64,000 bases of DNA from an uncultured Chitinophaga sp. GTDB taxonomy: Bacteria > Bacteroidota > Bacteroidia > Chitinophagales > Chitinophagaceae. The notes below the pieces were generated by a model. That model did no database searches. It was given only the letters and a program-made list of their open reading frames with translations, and was not told where the DNA came from. The stretch's first letter is position 1; each line of letters starts with the position of its first letter. Location: NCBI RefSeq assembly GCF_902168175.1, contig NZ_CABHOU010000095.1, positions 434,001 to 498,000 on the forward strand, in the 5' to 3' direction. This document shows, one piece after another, positions 42,191-51,967 of the stretch. Made by a program: the position numbers and the translations under genes.

Positions 42191-43194
42191 AACAGGAACA
42201 GGACCATATAAACTGGGAGCTGGTATACGCCATACTGGCGGGAGAAGCCGATGAGCAGCAGGAAGCGCAGTGGCGCGAACTGTTTTTGTCGCAGGAGCAG
42301 TACCGTACTATTTACGAGCAGTTGAAACCATCGTTCCTGGAGGCCGAACGCAGTAATACATTTACACGCCTGCAGTTTGTATCGCAACTGCACGGTAGTT
42401 ACGCGCCGCCGGTAAAGCAACCGGCCGGTATAAAATACCTGCGTCACTGGAAAGCGGCTGCCGCTTTCGTGATCTGTTGTTCGGTGGCCGGTGTTACTTC
42501 TTACCTGGTTGGACTAAAACGTCAGTCAGCAGCTCAAACGGTGGCCTGGCAACAGATAAAGGCCGTGGCGGGCAGGCTTACCACGGTTACCTTCCCCGAA
42601 GGTTCTTCCGTGCGCCTGGCACCTCTTAGTAGCATCCGTTTTCCCAGTCAGTTCGCAGGCGGCCGCAGGGAAGTGTTCCTGAGCGGTGAAGGATTTTTTA
42701 ACGTCGCTAAAGGTGAAAAGCCTTTCCTTGTACACACCGGTAATATTACCACGCGCGTGCTGGGCACTGCTTTTTCAGTAAATGCGAACAGTGAAAAAGA
42801 AGTATGCATAAGCCTGGTAGAAGGTAAAGTGCAGGTACAGAAACAATCGGCCGATACAACCTTGTCGCTGGCAGTACTTACCCCGAATCAAAGCCTGCGT
42901 TACGATGTTAAAGACGAAAGCTGGGAAGTGAAGAAGATAAGTGAGCAGGAAGCGGCGATCATCAGGAACGGAGGCATTGTATTTAACGCCACGCCCTTAC
43001 TGGAGGTAGCCTCGCTGCTGGAGAAGTACTATGATGTAAAAGTGGTGTTCGAAGATGCGGGACTTAAGCAGTTAAGGTTCTCCAGTATGTTCGGGCAGCC
43101 TTCATTACGCGAAATATTACAGGCTGTAAAGGCCGCTAATAAAGTGGATTATATCATCCGCGACAGCACTATCTATCTGAAAAAGAAACATTAA
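42187..43194 (+). CDS. FecR-family anti-sigma factor (second TonB-receptor locus), TTG start
   Basis: A 335-residue FecR-like regulator with a cytoplasmic N-terminus, one membrane segment (AAAFVICCSVAGVTSYLVG, about 91-109), a FecR domain (VTFPEGSSVRLAPLSSIRFPSQF...VFLSGEGFFNVA, TRVLGTAFSVNA) and a C-terminal domain with FNATPLLEVASLLEKYYDVKVVFE. The only start near the sigma stop is TTG within TTGA, overlapping the sigma stop by four bases in the same geometry as the common ATGA. No ATG or GTG lies in frame in the first 24 codons, so TTG is well supported and implies translational coupling. Confidence 0.9.
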   Translation: MKQEQDHINWELVYAILAGEADEQQEAQWRELFLSQEQYRTIYEQLKPSFLEAERSNTFTRLQFVSQLHGSYAPPVKQPAGIKYLRHWKAAAAFVICCSVAGVTSYLVGLKRQSAAQTVAWQQIKAVAGRLTTVTFPEGSSVRLAPLSSIRFPSQFAGGRREVFLSGEGFFNVAKGEKPFLVHTGNITTRVLGTAFSVNANSEKEVCISLVEGKVQVQKQSADTTLSLAVLTPNQSLRYDVKDESWEVKKISEQEAAIIRNGGIVFNATPLLEVASLLEKYYDVKVVFEDAGLKQLRFSSMFGQPSLREILQAVKAANKVDYIIRDSTIYLKKKH

Positions 43195-43204
43195 ACAACC
43201 TTAT

Positions 43205-46200
43205 ATGAAGCAACTGAATGCCTGCGCCTGTTTATGGCGTACAGGGCTCTTATTTACCTTACTGTTCGCTTGTTTGGCCGTACAGGCACAACAAAAAATG
43301 AACGATTACAGAGTGTCGCTCAGTCTTACTAACCGCCCGCTTAAAGAGGCGATCAGCAGTCTGCAGCAAAGCACTGGCCTTTCCTTTACCTACTTTGAAG
43401 AAGACATTAAACACGCCGCCCCGGTAAGCGTAAATGTAAACAACGCCCCGCTTGACGTGGTGCTGGAACGCCTGTTGCCCAGCCGCAGCCTGGCTGCTTC
43501 GCTACAGGGTAATAAAGTATTTATAACTGCCCGTAAGCCAGAACCGGTACGTTACGCGGTGCTGAAAGGTTCTGTACGCGATGCTGCTAATACCCAGGTG
43601 CTGCCTTACGCTACTGTGCGTATAAAAGGCACTGAAATGGGTGCTACGGCTGATAAAGACGGAGATTACCTGATCGCAAACATCAAACCGGGTAACTACA
43701 CGATCGTTACCGGTTATATCGGTTTTGTAACGGTGGAAAAACAGGTGGTACTTAACAGTGGCGAAACGATGCACCTGCCTTTTCTGCTTGAATCGCTGAC
43801 GAAAGCGCTGGGCGGTGTTACCATTTCGGGCATTCGCCGCGGAGAGGTGAAGGCTTTAACGGCGATGAGGAATGCGGATAACATCAAGTATGTATTGTCG
43901 TCTGAGCAGATTGAGAAGTTCCCGGATAATACAGTGGCCGAATCGCTGCAACGTGTACCGGGTGTAGCGGTGGGTTACAGTTATGGTGTGGCGAGAGATG
44001 TAATTATCCGTGGCCTCGATCCTACCCGTAACGCCGTGCAGATGAACGGCAACCGTGTACCGGCTACTGAAACCCAGTCGCGCACTACGGACCTTAACGG
44101 CGTTTTGTCCAACACGGTAGAATCTATCGAAATAGTAAAAACTCTTACGCCCGACCGTGATGCGGATGCTACAGGCGGCGTTATCAATATTATTACCAAA
44201 AGCGCACAGGAAGAAAAGCCTGTACTGGCCGGCAAAGCACTGGCGGGTTACAATGGTCTTACCGAAAAAGCGAATTACGACCTGTCGCTTTCATATGGCC
44301 GCAAGAAAAATAGGTTCGGTTATCTCTTAAGCGGTAGCTACTTCCAGAGTACCCGCGGGCAGGACCGTATAGATATTTCCTACGCCGATTTTGAAATTGG
44401 TGAAAATGAAATGCGTAAACCGGAAAGCATCACTTACGAAGCGTTTAAGATCGATCGTAAGAACCTGGGCCTGACGATTGACCTGAACTACGATGCGGCT
44501 AAAAACACGAAGCTTTACCTGCGCGGTATCTATAATAAATATTACGAGTTTCAGTATTCAGGCAGTGTAGGCAATAGCATTGGCGAATGGGATAACGAGC
44601 AACACGCTTCTGATATTACTATTTACCGCGATGGCCGCTGGCGCGATTACCACCGCGATATATTTACCCTGAACTTGGGAGGTAAATCGCTGCTGGGTAA
44701 ACTGAAGGTGGATTACGATGTGAACCTCAACAAAGGTTTGTACGATCAGCCAAAGTATTGGAATGCGTCATTCAATCTTGGCGATCAGGCAGCTAACATC
44801 AACCTGGCTAACCCGTCGCAGCCTGCGGTGGTTTACGACGATGCCGCTGCTACCGATATGTCAAGTTATACCACCCGTAACTATATTAATCGTCACGAGC
44901 GGGTGGATGATAAAGATGCACAGGCGTCTTTTAACGCGATACGTGAAATTGCGCTGGGTAAAGAAAACAGGCTGGATATTAAGTTTGGCGGCCGTTATCG
45001 TTACAAAACCAACAAACGTTTCCGTAACTACTATAACCACGTACTGCGTGCCGGTGAAGAAGATTTTAAACTCACCGACTTCCTGTCTGACTATAAAAGG
45101 GAAAACTTCCTGAACGACTTCATGGACCTCAATGGCTTCCCCGAAACAGAGCGGATGGAACAATACTTCCAGAACAACCTGGCGAAGTTCGAGGATGATC
45201 CTACTTACACCCGCCAGAACACCGACCCGGATTCTTATTCCGGTAACGAAGATCTGATGGCTGCTTATGCTATGGGTACTTTAAAACTGAATAAGCTGGA
45301 TGTAGTGGCAGGTGTTCGTTTTGAGCGTACTTCCTTCGAATACAAAGGCAATGAAGTACTGCTCGACGAAAACGGTACTTACATTTCTACCACTAAAATC
45401 GATCATGCAAATTCGTTTTACGGTTTTTATCCATCCCTGAACATTAAATATAAACTGTCGAACCGCACCAACCTGCGCGCAGCGGTTACCCGTTCACTTT
45501 CGCGCCCTAACTATTACGACCTGGTGCCCTGGAAAGAGATTGAGAAAAGGCGTAAACGTATTAACCAGGGTAACCCGGAACTGGTAGAGGAACCGGCGAT
45601 TAACTACGATCTGTTGGCCGAGCATTATTTCTCTTCTATTGGTTTGTTATCGGGTGGTGTGTTTTTTAAAGATGTAGATAAAGTATTGTTCGATTACTCT
45701 TATGTACAAGCCGGTGGTGAGTTTGATGGTTACCGCATCAATACTAAAACGAACGGTGGCCGTGGTAAACTCTATGGTTTCGAAGTGGCCTGGCAGCAGC
45801 AGTTTACCTTCCTGCCCGGGTTCCTGAACGGGTTCGGTATATATACTAACTATACTTACATTCAGTCAGAGTTAACGACGCCAACTGCCGATACTAAACG
45901 TAAAATAGCTATGCCCGAAATGCGTCCGCACGTAGGTAACGTATCGCTTACTTACGAGAAGTATGGCTTCTCCGGCCGCGTATCTTCTTACTTCTTCGCC
46001 AGCTACCTGGCAGAAGTGGGTGATGTGGCAGCTTTCGATACACATGAAAAAGGCCGTATGCAGCTGGACTTCTCAGCATCGCAGCAAATAGGCAAACACT
46101 TTAAAGCAACACTTAATCTTAGCAACTTAACCACCGCTAAACGCAGCGATTATTTCGGCAGCGAAAAATACCCGCTTAATACTTATATCGATGGCTGGTG

Positions 46201-46231
46201 GGGTAGCGTAGGTTTAAGTTTCCGGTTTTAA
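43205..46231 (+). CDS. TonB-dependent receptor with STN domain (non-SusC type)
   Basis: A 1008-residue outer-membrane receptor. The signal peptide ends near VQAQQ, the STN domain is at about 38-110 (LSLTNRPLKEAISSLQQSTGLSFTY), a beta-sandwich follows (LKGSVRDAANTQVLPYATVRIKGTE, about 120-200), then a plug (NTVAESLQRVPGVAVGYSYG) with RDVIIRGLDPTRN and IEIVKTLTPDRDADATGGVINIITK, and a barrel ending VGLSFRF. It lacks the SusC signature and has no SusD partner. The plug style is of the group often paired with phosphatase or phytase-like genes, so it could import a phosphate-containing compound. This is inference from the phosphatase gene 15 bp downstream. Confidence 0.92.
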   Translation: MKQLNACACLWRTGLLFTLLFACLAVQAQQKMNDYRVSLSLTNRPLKEAISSLQQSTGLSFTYFEEDIKHAAPVSVNVNNAPLDVVLERLLPSRSLAASLQGNKVFITARKPEPVRYAVLKGSVRDAANTQVLPYATVRIKGTEMGATADKDGDYLIANIKPGNYTIVTGYIGFVTVEKQVVLNSGETMHLPFLLESLTKALGGVTISGIRRGEVKALTAMRNADNIKYVLSSEQIEKFPDNTVAESLQRVPGVAVGYSYGVARDVIIRGLDPTRNAVQMNGNRVPATETQSRTTDLNGVLSNTVESIEIVKTLTPDRDADATGGVINIITKSAQEEKPVLAGKALAGYNGLTEKANYDLSLSYGRKKNRFGYLLSGSYFQSTRGQDRIDISYADFEIGENEMRKPESITYEAFKIDRKNLGLTIDLNYDAAKNTKLYLRGIYNKYYEFQYSGSVGNSIGEWDNEQHASDITIYRDGRWRDYHRDIFTLNLGGKSLLGKLKVDYDVNLNKGLYDQPKYWNASFNLGDQAANINLANPSQPAVVYDDAAATDMSSYTTRNYINRHERVDDKDAQASFNAIREIALGKENRLDIKFGGRYRYKTNKRFRNYYNHVLRAGEEDFKLTDFLSDYKRENFLNDFMDLNGFPETERMEQYFQNNLAKFEDDPTYTRQNTDPDSYSGNEDLMAAYAMGTLKLNKLDVVAGVRFERTSFEYKGNEVLLDENGTYISTTKIDHANSFYGFYPSLNIKYKLSNRTNLRAAVTRSLSRPNYYDLVPWKEIEKRRKRINQGNPELVEEPAINYDLLAEHYFSSIGLLSGGVFFKDVDKVLFDYSYVQAGGEFDGYRINTKTNGGRGKLYGFEVAWQQQFTFLPGFLNGFGIYTNYTYIQSELTTPTADTKRKIAMPEMRPHVGNVSLTYEKYGFSGRVSSYFFASYLAEVGDVAAFDTHEKGRMQLDFSASQQIGKHFKATLNLSNLTTAKRSDYFGSEKYPLNTYIDGWWGSVGLSFRF

Positions 46232-46246
46232 TTTTTAGGTTGATAA

Positions 46247-47626
46247 ATGATGACGATGATGAAGAAGTTATTTTTGATGGGCCTCCTGCTGCCTGCAATG
46301 TTGAAAGCGCAGGATAAAACGTTGTACCCGGCATCGCCCGTGCCCGACCGTATTATGCTCACCTTTGCCGGCGAACCTGCTACTTCGCAGGCCGTAACCT
46401 GGCGAACAGATTCGGTAACCGTAAAAGGGGTGGCAGAGTTGAAGCTGGCGTCGCCGCACCCGGCCCGTGAAGTGAAACCTCAGGTGTTTGACGCGGTAAC
46501 ACAGCCGTTGCAACTGGCAGGAGCCACGGCGAGTTATCATACTGTAAACTTCACTAACCTGCAGCCCGCCACCCAGTATATGTACCGGGTAGGCGACGGC
46601 GCACAGAACTGGAGCGAATGGATTCATTTTACGACAGCCGAAAAAGGATTTAAACCTTTCTCCTTCATTTATATGGGTGATGCGCAAAACGATCATAAAA
46701 GTCTTTGGAGCCGCGCCATTCGTGCTGCCTACGCTAAAGATCCGCAAGCCCGTTTTATGCTGCATGCAGGCGATTTGATTAACCGTACAAATGTAGATAA
46801 TGAATGGGGCGAATGGTTTTATGCCGGCTCCTGGATTTACAGCATGATGCCGACCATCGCCACACCCGGTAACCACGAGTATTACCGCGACGAAAACCGT
46901 ACGCTCACCATCACCAAACACTGGCGCCCGATGTTCGCATTTCCGGAGAACGGTCCGCACGGTTTGGAAGAAAGAGCGTACTACGTAGACTACCAGCAGT
47001 TGCGTGTCATCTCCATCTGTAGCCAGTCCTTTTTACTCAACCCGGCCGATAGCGTAAGCCAGATGGCATGGCTGGAAGACCTGCTGAAAAACAACCCGAA
47101 CCGCTGGACGGTAGTCACCATGCATCACCCCGTATTTTCTTCAAAAGAAGGCCGCGATAACAAGTCGCTCCGCGATGCACTGAGGCCTATGTTCGAAAAA
47201 TACAAAGTTGACCTGGTACTGACAGGCCACGACCATACCTATGGCCGTGGAATTGGGGAGCAATCGGCCCGTGGCAAAAAGATAAAACTGAAAGGTCCGG
47301 TGTACCTTACTTCGGTGAGCGGTCCCAAACAATATGTGCCTGCCCTCGACGGCTGGCAGCAGCGTGCAGGTGCCAATACCCAGTTTTACCAGATCGTGAA
47401 CGTCGGAGAGAATACCCTCCGCTACCAGTCGTTCACCATCACCGGTGAATTGTACGATGCTTTTGACCTGGAAAGGAAGAAGGGCGCGAATGTGCTGGTA
47501 GATAAAGCGCCGGCTATGAAAGAGCTATTGGACCTGCCACCTTCCTACACCGAAGAGCTGACGGCTGAACAGCAGGAAACTTACCGGAAGAAAGTGATTG
47601 AACATCAACAGAAAACATCTGAATAA
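46247..47626 (+). CDS. Purple acid phosphatase-like metallophosphoesterase
   Basis: A 459-residue exported enzyme with signal MMTMMKKLFLMGLLLPAMLKAQ. The N-terminal fibronectin-like domain of purple acid phosphatases spans about 30-120 (PDRIMLTFAGEPATSQAVTWRT...TNLQPATQYMYRVGDG). The metallophosphatase domain shows the metal motifs GDAQND, HAGDLIN, PGNHEYYR, MHHPVFSS and TGHDHTYGRG in order. It should release phosphate from organic esters in the periplasm or at the cell surface. It lies in one operon with the TonB receptor (15-bp gap), which suggests uptake of the product or binding of the substrate by that receptor. A terminator follows. Confidence 0.93.
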   Translation: MMTMMKKLFLMGLLLPAMLKAQDKTLYPASPVPDRIMLTFAGEPATSQAVTWRTDSVTVKGVAELKLASPHPAREVKPQVFDAVTQPLQLAGATASYHTVNFTNLQPATQYMYRVGDGAQNWSEWIHFTTAEKGFKPFSFIYMGDAQNDHKSLWSRAIRAAYAKDPQARFMLHAGDLINRTNVDNEWGEWFYAGSWIYSMMPTIATPGNHEYYRDENRTLTITKHWRPMFAFPENGPHGLEERAYYVDYQQLRVISICSQSFLLNPADSVSQMAWLEDLLKNNPNRWTVVTMHHPVFSSKEGRDNKSLRDALRPMFEKYKVDLVLTGHDHTYGRGIGEQSARGKKIKLKGPVYLTSVSGPKQYVPALDGWQQRAGANTQFYQIVNVGENTLRYQSFTITGELYDAFDLERKKGANVLVDKAPAMKELLDLPPSYTEELTAEQQETYRKKVIEHQQKTSE

Positions 47627-47646
47627 ACCCTGTTTGCCTGTTTTTT

Positions 47647-47684
47647 CGCCTCACTGCCTGTTAAGGGCGGTGGGGCGTTTTTTT
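47647..47684 (+). terminator. Terminator of the receptor-phosphatase operon
   Basis: The stem CGCCTCACTGCC / GGCGGTGGGGCG (two wobbles) is followed by seven T. Confidence 0.85.
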
Positions 47685-47705
47685 AGCTAATAGTGATGGT
47701 ATATT

Positions 47706-47771
47706 CTCCGTCCTCAGGTACTCTTCTCCTATACTTCAGGTAGTCTTCAGGTACTCTTCAGCTATACTCGG
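47706..47771 (+). repeat. 11-bp tandem array C (unit about GGTACTCTTCA)
   Basis: Six consecutive 11-base units at 47706, 47717, 47728, 47739, 47750 and 47761. The best are GGTACTCTTCT, GGTAGTCTTCA and GGTACTCTTCA; the alternates CCTATACTTCA and GCTATACTCGG keep the register. No dispersed repeat lies nearby. Confidence 0.85.
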
Positions 47772-47874
47772 AGCAATTTGGTAAAATACTATCAATTACG
47801 ACCTCTGCCTTTACCACAAAAATTGCATTCTCCCCGCTTTCCCGTAACTTAGTACTTTGGTTTCGAGGAATGTT

Positions 47875-50751
47875 ATGGCAAAGCAAAAGAACAGTCAAAA
47901 AGCAGATATAGCTCCGGTAATTACAAGCGATGAACAGATTGAAGTTTATGGCGCCCGCGAGCATAATCTTAAGAACCTGGATATAAAAATCCCCAAGAAT
48001 AAACTGGTTGTTATCACCGGCATTAGCGGTAGCGGTAAATCATCGCTGGCGTTTGATACGATATATGCTGAAGGGCAGCGCCGTTATATGGAGAGCTTCT
48101 CCGCCTACGCACGCCAGTTTATAGGCGATATGGAACGTCCCGATGTGGACAAGATCACTGGTTTATCGCCGGTTATTTCCATTGAGCAGAAAACGACCAA
48201 TAAAAACCCCCGTTCAACGGTAGGTACCATCACCGAGATATACGACTTTCTCCGCCTGCTTTACGCCCGCGTAGGCACGGCTTACTCCTATAATACCGGA
48301 AAGGCCATGACCCGCTTCTCCGAAGAGGAAATTATGGACCACCTGTTTAAAACTGCCAGTAAGAAAAAGATCGTTGTACTGGCCCCGCTTATCCGCGGTC
48401 GTAAAGGTCATTACCGCGAACTGTTCGAGCAGGTGCGTAAACAGGGGTATTTAAAAGTAAGGGTGGATGGGGAAATACTGGACCTGAAAGAGCGTATGCA
48501 GCTCGACCGTTACAAGATCCACGACATTGAACTGGTGATAGACCGTATACAGGTGCAGGATGATGCCCGCGTGCGGATGAGCCAGAGCGTGCAAAAGGCC
48601 TTACAAATGGGTAAGGGACTGATGTTCGTAATGGACCACGATTCGGGTAAACTGATGCAGTACAGCCGCCAGCTGATGTGTGAAGAAACAGGGCTGTCGT
48701 ACGAAGAGCCATCGCCCAATACCTTCTCCTTCAACTCGCCATATGGCGCCTGTCCGAGGTGTAAAGGGCTGGGTACCATTTACCAGATCAATATGGAAGA
48801 AGTGATCCCCGATCGCTCTAAATCCATTAACGATGGTGCTATTGTTCCCTTGGGCGAATCGCGCGATTCGTTTTCGTTTAAGCAGATACAGACACTGGCC
48901 CGTAAATATAAATTCTCCCTTACCGCCGCCGTTTCTTCCCTGCCCGCAACTGCGCTGAACCTGATATTGTTTGGCGATGAAAACGGCAAGCTGGACATGG
49001 AAATGGATTATGACGGCGACAGCGCGGCCATGGTAGCATCCGAATACGAGGGGGTGGTAAACATGGTAAGACGTTACTTCAACGATACATCTTCTGAACA
49101 TGTGCGTAGCTGGGCCGAAGGTTTTATGCAGTTGAGTACCTGCCCGGATTGTAACGGCGCCAGGTTAAGAAAAGAGAGCCTGTTCTTCAAAATAGATGGT
49201 AAAAACATCTCCGAAGTAGGTAATCAAAACCTGGACAATATGGCTGCCTGGTTCAAGGATTTGGAGAAACGCCTGGACAAAAAGCAGAACGCCATTGCCA
49301 AAGACATTCTGAAAGAGATCCGCGAGCGTACCGGCTTTTTGCTGGACGTTGGTTTAAATTATCTTTCCCTGAACCGCGCCACCCGCACCCTGAGCGGTGG
49401 TGAATCGCAGCGTATACGCCTGGCCACCCAGATAGGTTCCCAGTTGATGGGCATTACCTACATCCTGGATGAGCCGAGCATTGGTTTGCATCAGCGCGAT
49501 AACATGCGCCTCATCGATGCATTACGCAACCTGCGGGAAATGGGCAATACCGTAATCGTGGTAGAGCATGATAAAGACATTATGCTGCACGCCGATTACC
49601 TGATCGATATTGGTCCGGGCGCCGGCAAACACGGTGGCCAGATAGTAGCCCAGGGCACACCTAAAGACATCCTTAAACTTAAAACTGCCACGGCAGGATA
49701 CCTGAACGGTATCCACGAGGTAGATACACCACCGGTGCGCCGTAAAGGCAATGGCAAAAAGCTGGAGCTGAAAGGCGCTAATGGTAATAACCTGAAGAAC
49801 GTAGACCTCAGTCTGCCGCTGGGATCATTTATTTGTGTGACCGGCGTTTCCGGAAGCGGTAAATCTACGCTCATCAACGAAACGCTCTATCCCATTCTTT
49901 CTAAACATTGTTATGATTCCAAGATGGTGCCTATGCCTTACAAAAGCATCAAGGGCCTGGAGCATATCGATAAGGTGATAGAGATAGATCAGTCGCCGAT
50001 TGGCCGTACCCCACGCAGTAACCCTGCTACCTATTGCGGGTTTTTTACCGACATCCGCACGCTGCTGGCCGCTGTGCCCGAGGCGAAGATCAGGGGATAC
50101 AACGCAGGCCGTTTCTCCTTTAACGTAAAAGGCGGGCGTTGCGACGTTTGTGAAGGTGCAGGTGTGCGCACCATTGAAATGAACTTCCTGCCCGATGTAT
50201 TCGTGCATTGCGAAAAATGTAATGGCCGCCGCTATAACCGCGAAACTTTAGAGATCCGCTATAAAGGCAAATCTATTTCCGATATGCTGGATATGACGGT
50301 GGATGAGGCGGTGGAGTTTTTCCAGCCCGTTCCCTACATCTACCGCAAAATTAAAACCCTGCAGGATGTAGGCCTGGGTTACATTACCCTGGGCCAGAGT
50401 GCCGTAACCCTCAGCGGGGGCGAAGCGCAACGTGTAAAGTTATCGACCGAGCTTTCTAAAAAAGATACCGGTAAAACCATTTATATCCTCGATGAGCCTA
50501 CCACCGGCCTCCACTTCCAGGACATTCAGCTGTTGCTGGGCGTACTGAATAAACTGGTAGACCGCGGTAACACCGTGCTGGTGATTGAGCATAACCTGGA
50601 TGTGATTAAAACCGCCGATTACCTGGTGGATCTTGGTCCCGAAGGGGGCGAAGGTGGTGGTAAGATACTTTGCACCGGTACGCCGGAAGACCTGCTGAAG
50701 TGCAAAGAAAGTCATACCGCTAAGTTTCTTAAACTGGAGTTAAAGGGTTAA
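47875..50751 (+). CDS. uvrA: UvrABC system protein A (canonical)
   Basis: A 958-residue UvrA, the damage sensor of nucleotide excision repair. Walker A is at 49-56 (GISGSGKSS), followed by the UvrB-binding region with APLIRGRKGHYRELFEQ, zinc pairs CPRCKGLG and CPDCNGARL, LSGGESQRI with DEPSIGLHQRD, then the second ATPase half: GVSGSGKST, the second zinc module CDVCEGAG...CEKCNGRRYN, LSGGEAQRV and DEPTTGLH. It is closer to the standard family than the copy at 6278. A TTG at 47857 in frame would add six residues; the ATG at 47875, preceded by GAGGAA, is preferred. uvrB and uvrC are not in the window. Confidence 0.96.
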   Translation: MAKQKNSQKADIAPVITSDEQIEVYGAREHNLKNLDIKIPKNKLVVITGISGSGKSSLAFDTIYAEGQRRYMESFSAYARQFIGDMERPDVDKITGLSPVISIEQKTTNKNPRSTVGTITEIYDFLRLLYARVGTAYSYNTGKAMTRFSEEEIMDHLFKTASKKKIVVLAPLIRGRKGHYRELFEQVRKQGYLKVRVDGEILDLKERMQLDRYKIHDIELVIDRIQVQDDARVRMSQSVQKALQMGKGLMFVMDHDSGKLMQYSRQLMCEETGLSYEEPSPNTFSFNSPYGACPRCKGLGTIYQINMEEVIPDRSKSINDGAIVPLGESRDSFSFKQIQTLARKYKFSLTAAVSSLPATALNLILFGDENGKLDMEMDYDGDSAAMVASEYEGVVNMVRRYFNDTSSEHVRSWAEGFMQLSTCPDCNGARLRKESLFFKIDGKNISEVGNQNLDNMAAWFKDLEKRLDKKQNAIAKDILKEIRERTGFLLDVGLNYLSLNRATRTLSGGESQRIRLATQIGSQLMGITYILDEPSIGLHQRDNMRLIDALRNLREMGNTVIVVEHDKDIMLHADYLIDIGPGAGKHGGQIVAQGTPKDILKLKTATAGYLNGIHEVDTPPVRRKGNGKKLELKGANGNNLKNVDLSLPLGSFICVTGVSGSGKSTLINETLYPILSKHCYDSKMVPMPYKSIKGLEHIDKVIEIDQSPIGRTPRSNPATYCGFFTDIRTLLAAVPEAKIRGYNAGRFSFNVKGGRCDVCEGAGVRTIEMNFLPDVFVHCEKCNGRRYNRETLEIRYKGKSISDMLDMTVDEAVEFFQPVPYIYRKIKTLQDVGLGYITLGQSAVTLSGGEAQRVKLSTELSKKDTGKTIYILDEPTTGLHFQDIQLLLGVLNKLVDRGNTVLVIEHNLDVIKTADYLVDLGPEGGEGGGKILCTGTPEDLLKCKESHTAKFLKLELKG

Positions 50752-50778
50752 TGCCGGCTTTTTATTAATATTGCCCTC

Positions 50779-51267
50779 ATGAAGAAATTGGTTAACAAGG
50801 TGCTGGTAGTATTGGCGCTCGCGGCCCTCGGTTTTGCCGCCTGCGACGATGAAACAAAGGTCTGTAATTCAAAAACAGATACTTACGCCAGTGTGAGCTT
50901 CAAATACCTGGATACCGCCGGTAAAACCGATGTGGTAAGAGATACCGTGCTGCCGAGCCTCACCGTTTACGCCCTGGAGCGTGACAGTATTTATGCGCAG
51001 GCCGCCAATTACTATGTAATTAACCTGCCTTTAAACGGCAACCGCGATACCAGTGCTTTTTACCTGAAGCCCGGCGCCGCCTTCGGGGCCGATACCCTAA
51101 CCTTCGTTTACAAACGTGTACCGCATTTTATTTCTGCCGGTTGTGGGTTTGTAAATTATTTTAACATTGATACTATCTTTACGACCCGCAACGAAGTCGA
51201 TTCGGTGGTTATCAATTCAAAGCAAGTAAATACGGATAATGCAACTACGCTTACGCTGTTTTTTTAG
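50779..51267 (+). CDS. DUF6452-like lipoprotein
   Basis: A 162-residue lipoprotein with signal MKKLVNKVLVVLALAALGFAAC and the lipobox cysteine at residue 22. The mature part has strands of alternating polarity (TYASVSFKYLD, DTSAFYLKPGAAF, DTLTFVYKRVPHFISAGCGFVNYF) and looks like a small beta-sandwich. It resembles the Bacteroidota family DUF6452, of unknown function. Its end overlaps the next gene by 29 bases, so the pair is translated together. The product should be in the periplasmic or outer-membrane layer. Confidence 0.75.
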   Translation: MKKLVNKVLVVLALAALGFAACDDETKVCNSKTDTYASVSFKYLDTAGKTDVVRDTVLPSLTVYALERDSIYAQAANYYVINLPLNGNRDTSAFYLKPGAAFGADTLTFVYKRVPHFISAGCGFVNYFNIDTIFTTRNEVDSVVINSKQVNTDNATTLTLFF

Positions 51268-51961
51268 TTTCCTTCTCCTGGCTGCCGCCGTTAGCGCCAC
51301 CGCCCAGGAACAAAAGGATACGGTGTATAAACCTGTAGACATACAGGCAGGGCTGCGTTTGGGCGTAGACCTTACCCGTTTTGCCATCAAATACTTTCAG
51401 CCGTACCGCACCGATGTTACCATTACCGCCGATGCGCAGTTCAAGCGTAACCTGTACTTTGCCTCGGAAGTAAGTTTTAATAATACCTCGCACACCGATA
51501 CCAATTACAGCTATAAAGGCAATGGCGGTTCCATTACCCTGGGCATTGATTATAACTTATTGAAGAAGAGAGAGCCGGGAGAAAAGAACATCATTTATAC
51601 CGGCATCCGTTATGGCCTGGCGGTATTTAACTACGATATACCCAGTTACACCGTACACGATCCGTACTTCGGCAATTACACAGCCAGCTATCCCCGGACG
51701 AACGCTACCGCACATTGGATAGAATTGTTAATCGGTATAAGGGCAGAGATTTTCAAGAACTTCTATATGGGCTGGAGCCTGCGCGACCGTATTCTTCTTA
51801 ATAGAAAGATAGCTACACAGGACTTCCCGGCACTGGTCATCCCCGGTTACGGTAAGGGTAATAAGTCAAATGCTTTTGATGTACAGTACACCGTATCGTA
51901 CTTCATTCCGCTATATAAGGTGCGTACGAATGTAATGGAGATAAAGCCGAAGAAGAAGTAA
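51239..51961 (+). CDS. DUF6048-like exported beta-barrel-type protein
   Basis: A 240-residue protein with signal peptide MQLRLRCFFSFLLLAAAVSATAQ. The mature part has alternating amphipathic strands (IQAGLRLGVDLTRFAIKYF, RNLYFASEVSFNN, GSITLGIDYNLL, NIIYTGIRYGLAVFNYD, WIELLIGIRAEIFKNFYMGWSLRDRI, VQYTVSYFIPLY), consistent with a small outer-membrane barrel. It resembles the Bacteroidota family DUF6048. It overlaps the preceding lipoprotein gene by 29 bases, which suggests a lipoprotein-barrel pair. Function unknown. Confidence 0.78.
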   Translation: MQLRLRCFFSFLLLAAAVSATAQEQKDTVYKPVDIQAGLRLGVDLTRFAIKYFQPYRTDVTITADAQFKRNLYFASEVSFNNTSHTDTNYSYKGNGGSITLGIDYNLLKKREPGEKNIIYTGIRYGLAVFNYDIPSYTVHDPYFGNYTASYPRTNATAHWIELLIGIRAEIFKNFYMGWSLRDRILLNRKIATQDFPALVIPGYGKGNKSNAFDVQYTVSYFIPLYKVRTNVMEIKPKKK

Positions 51962-51967
51962 GCGTTC

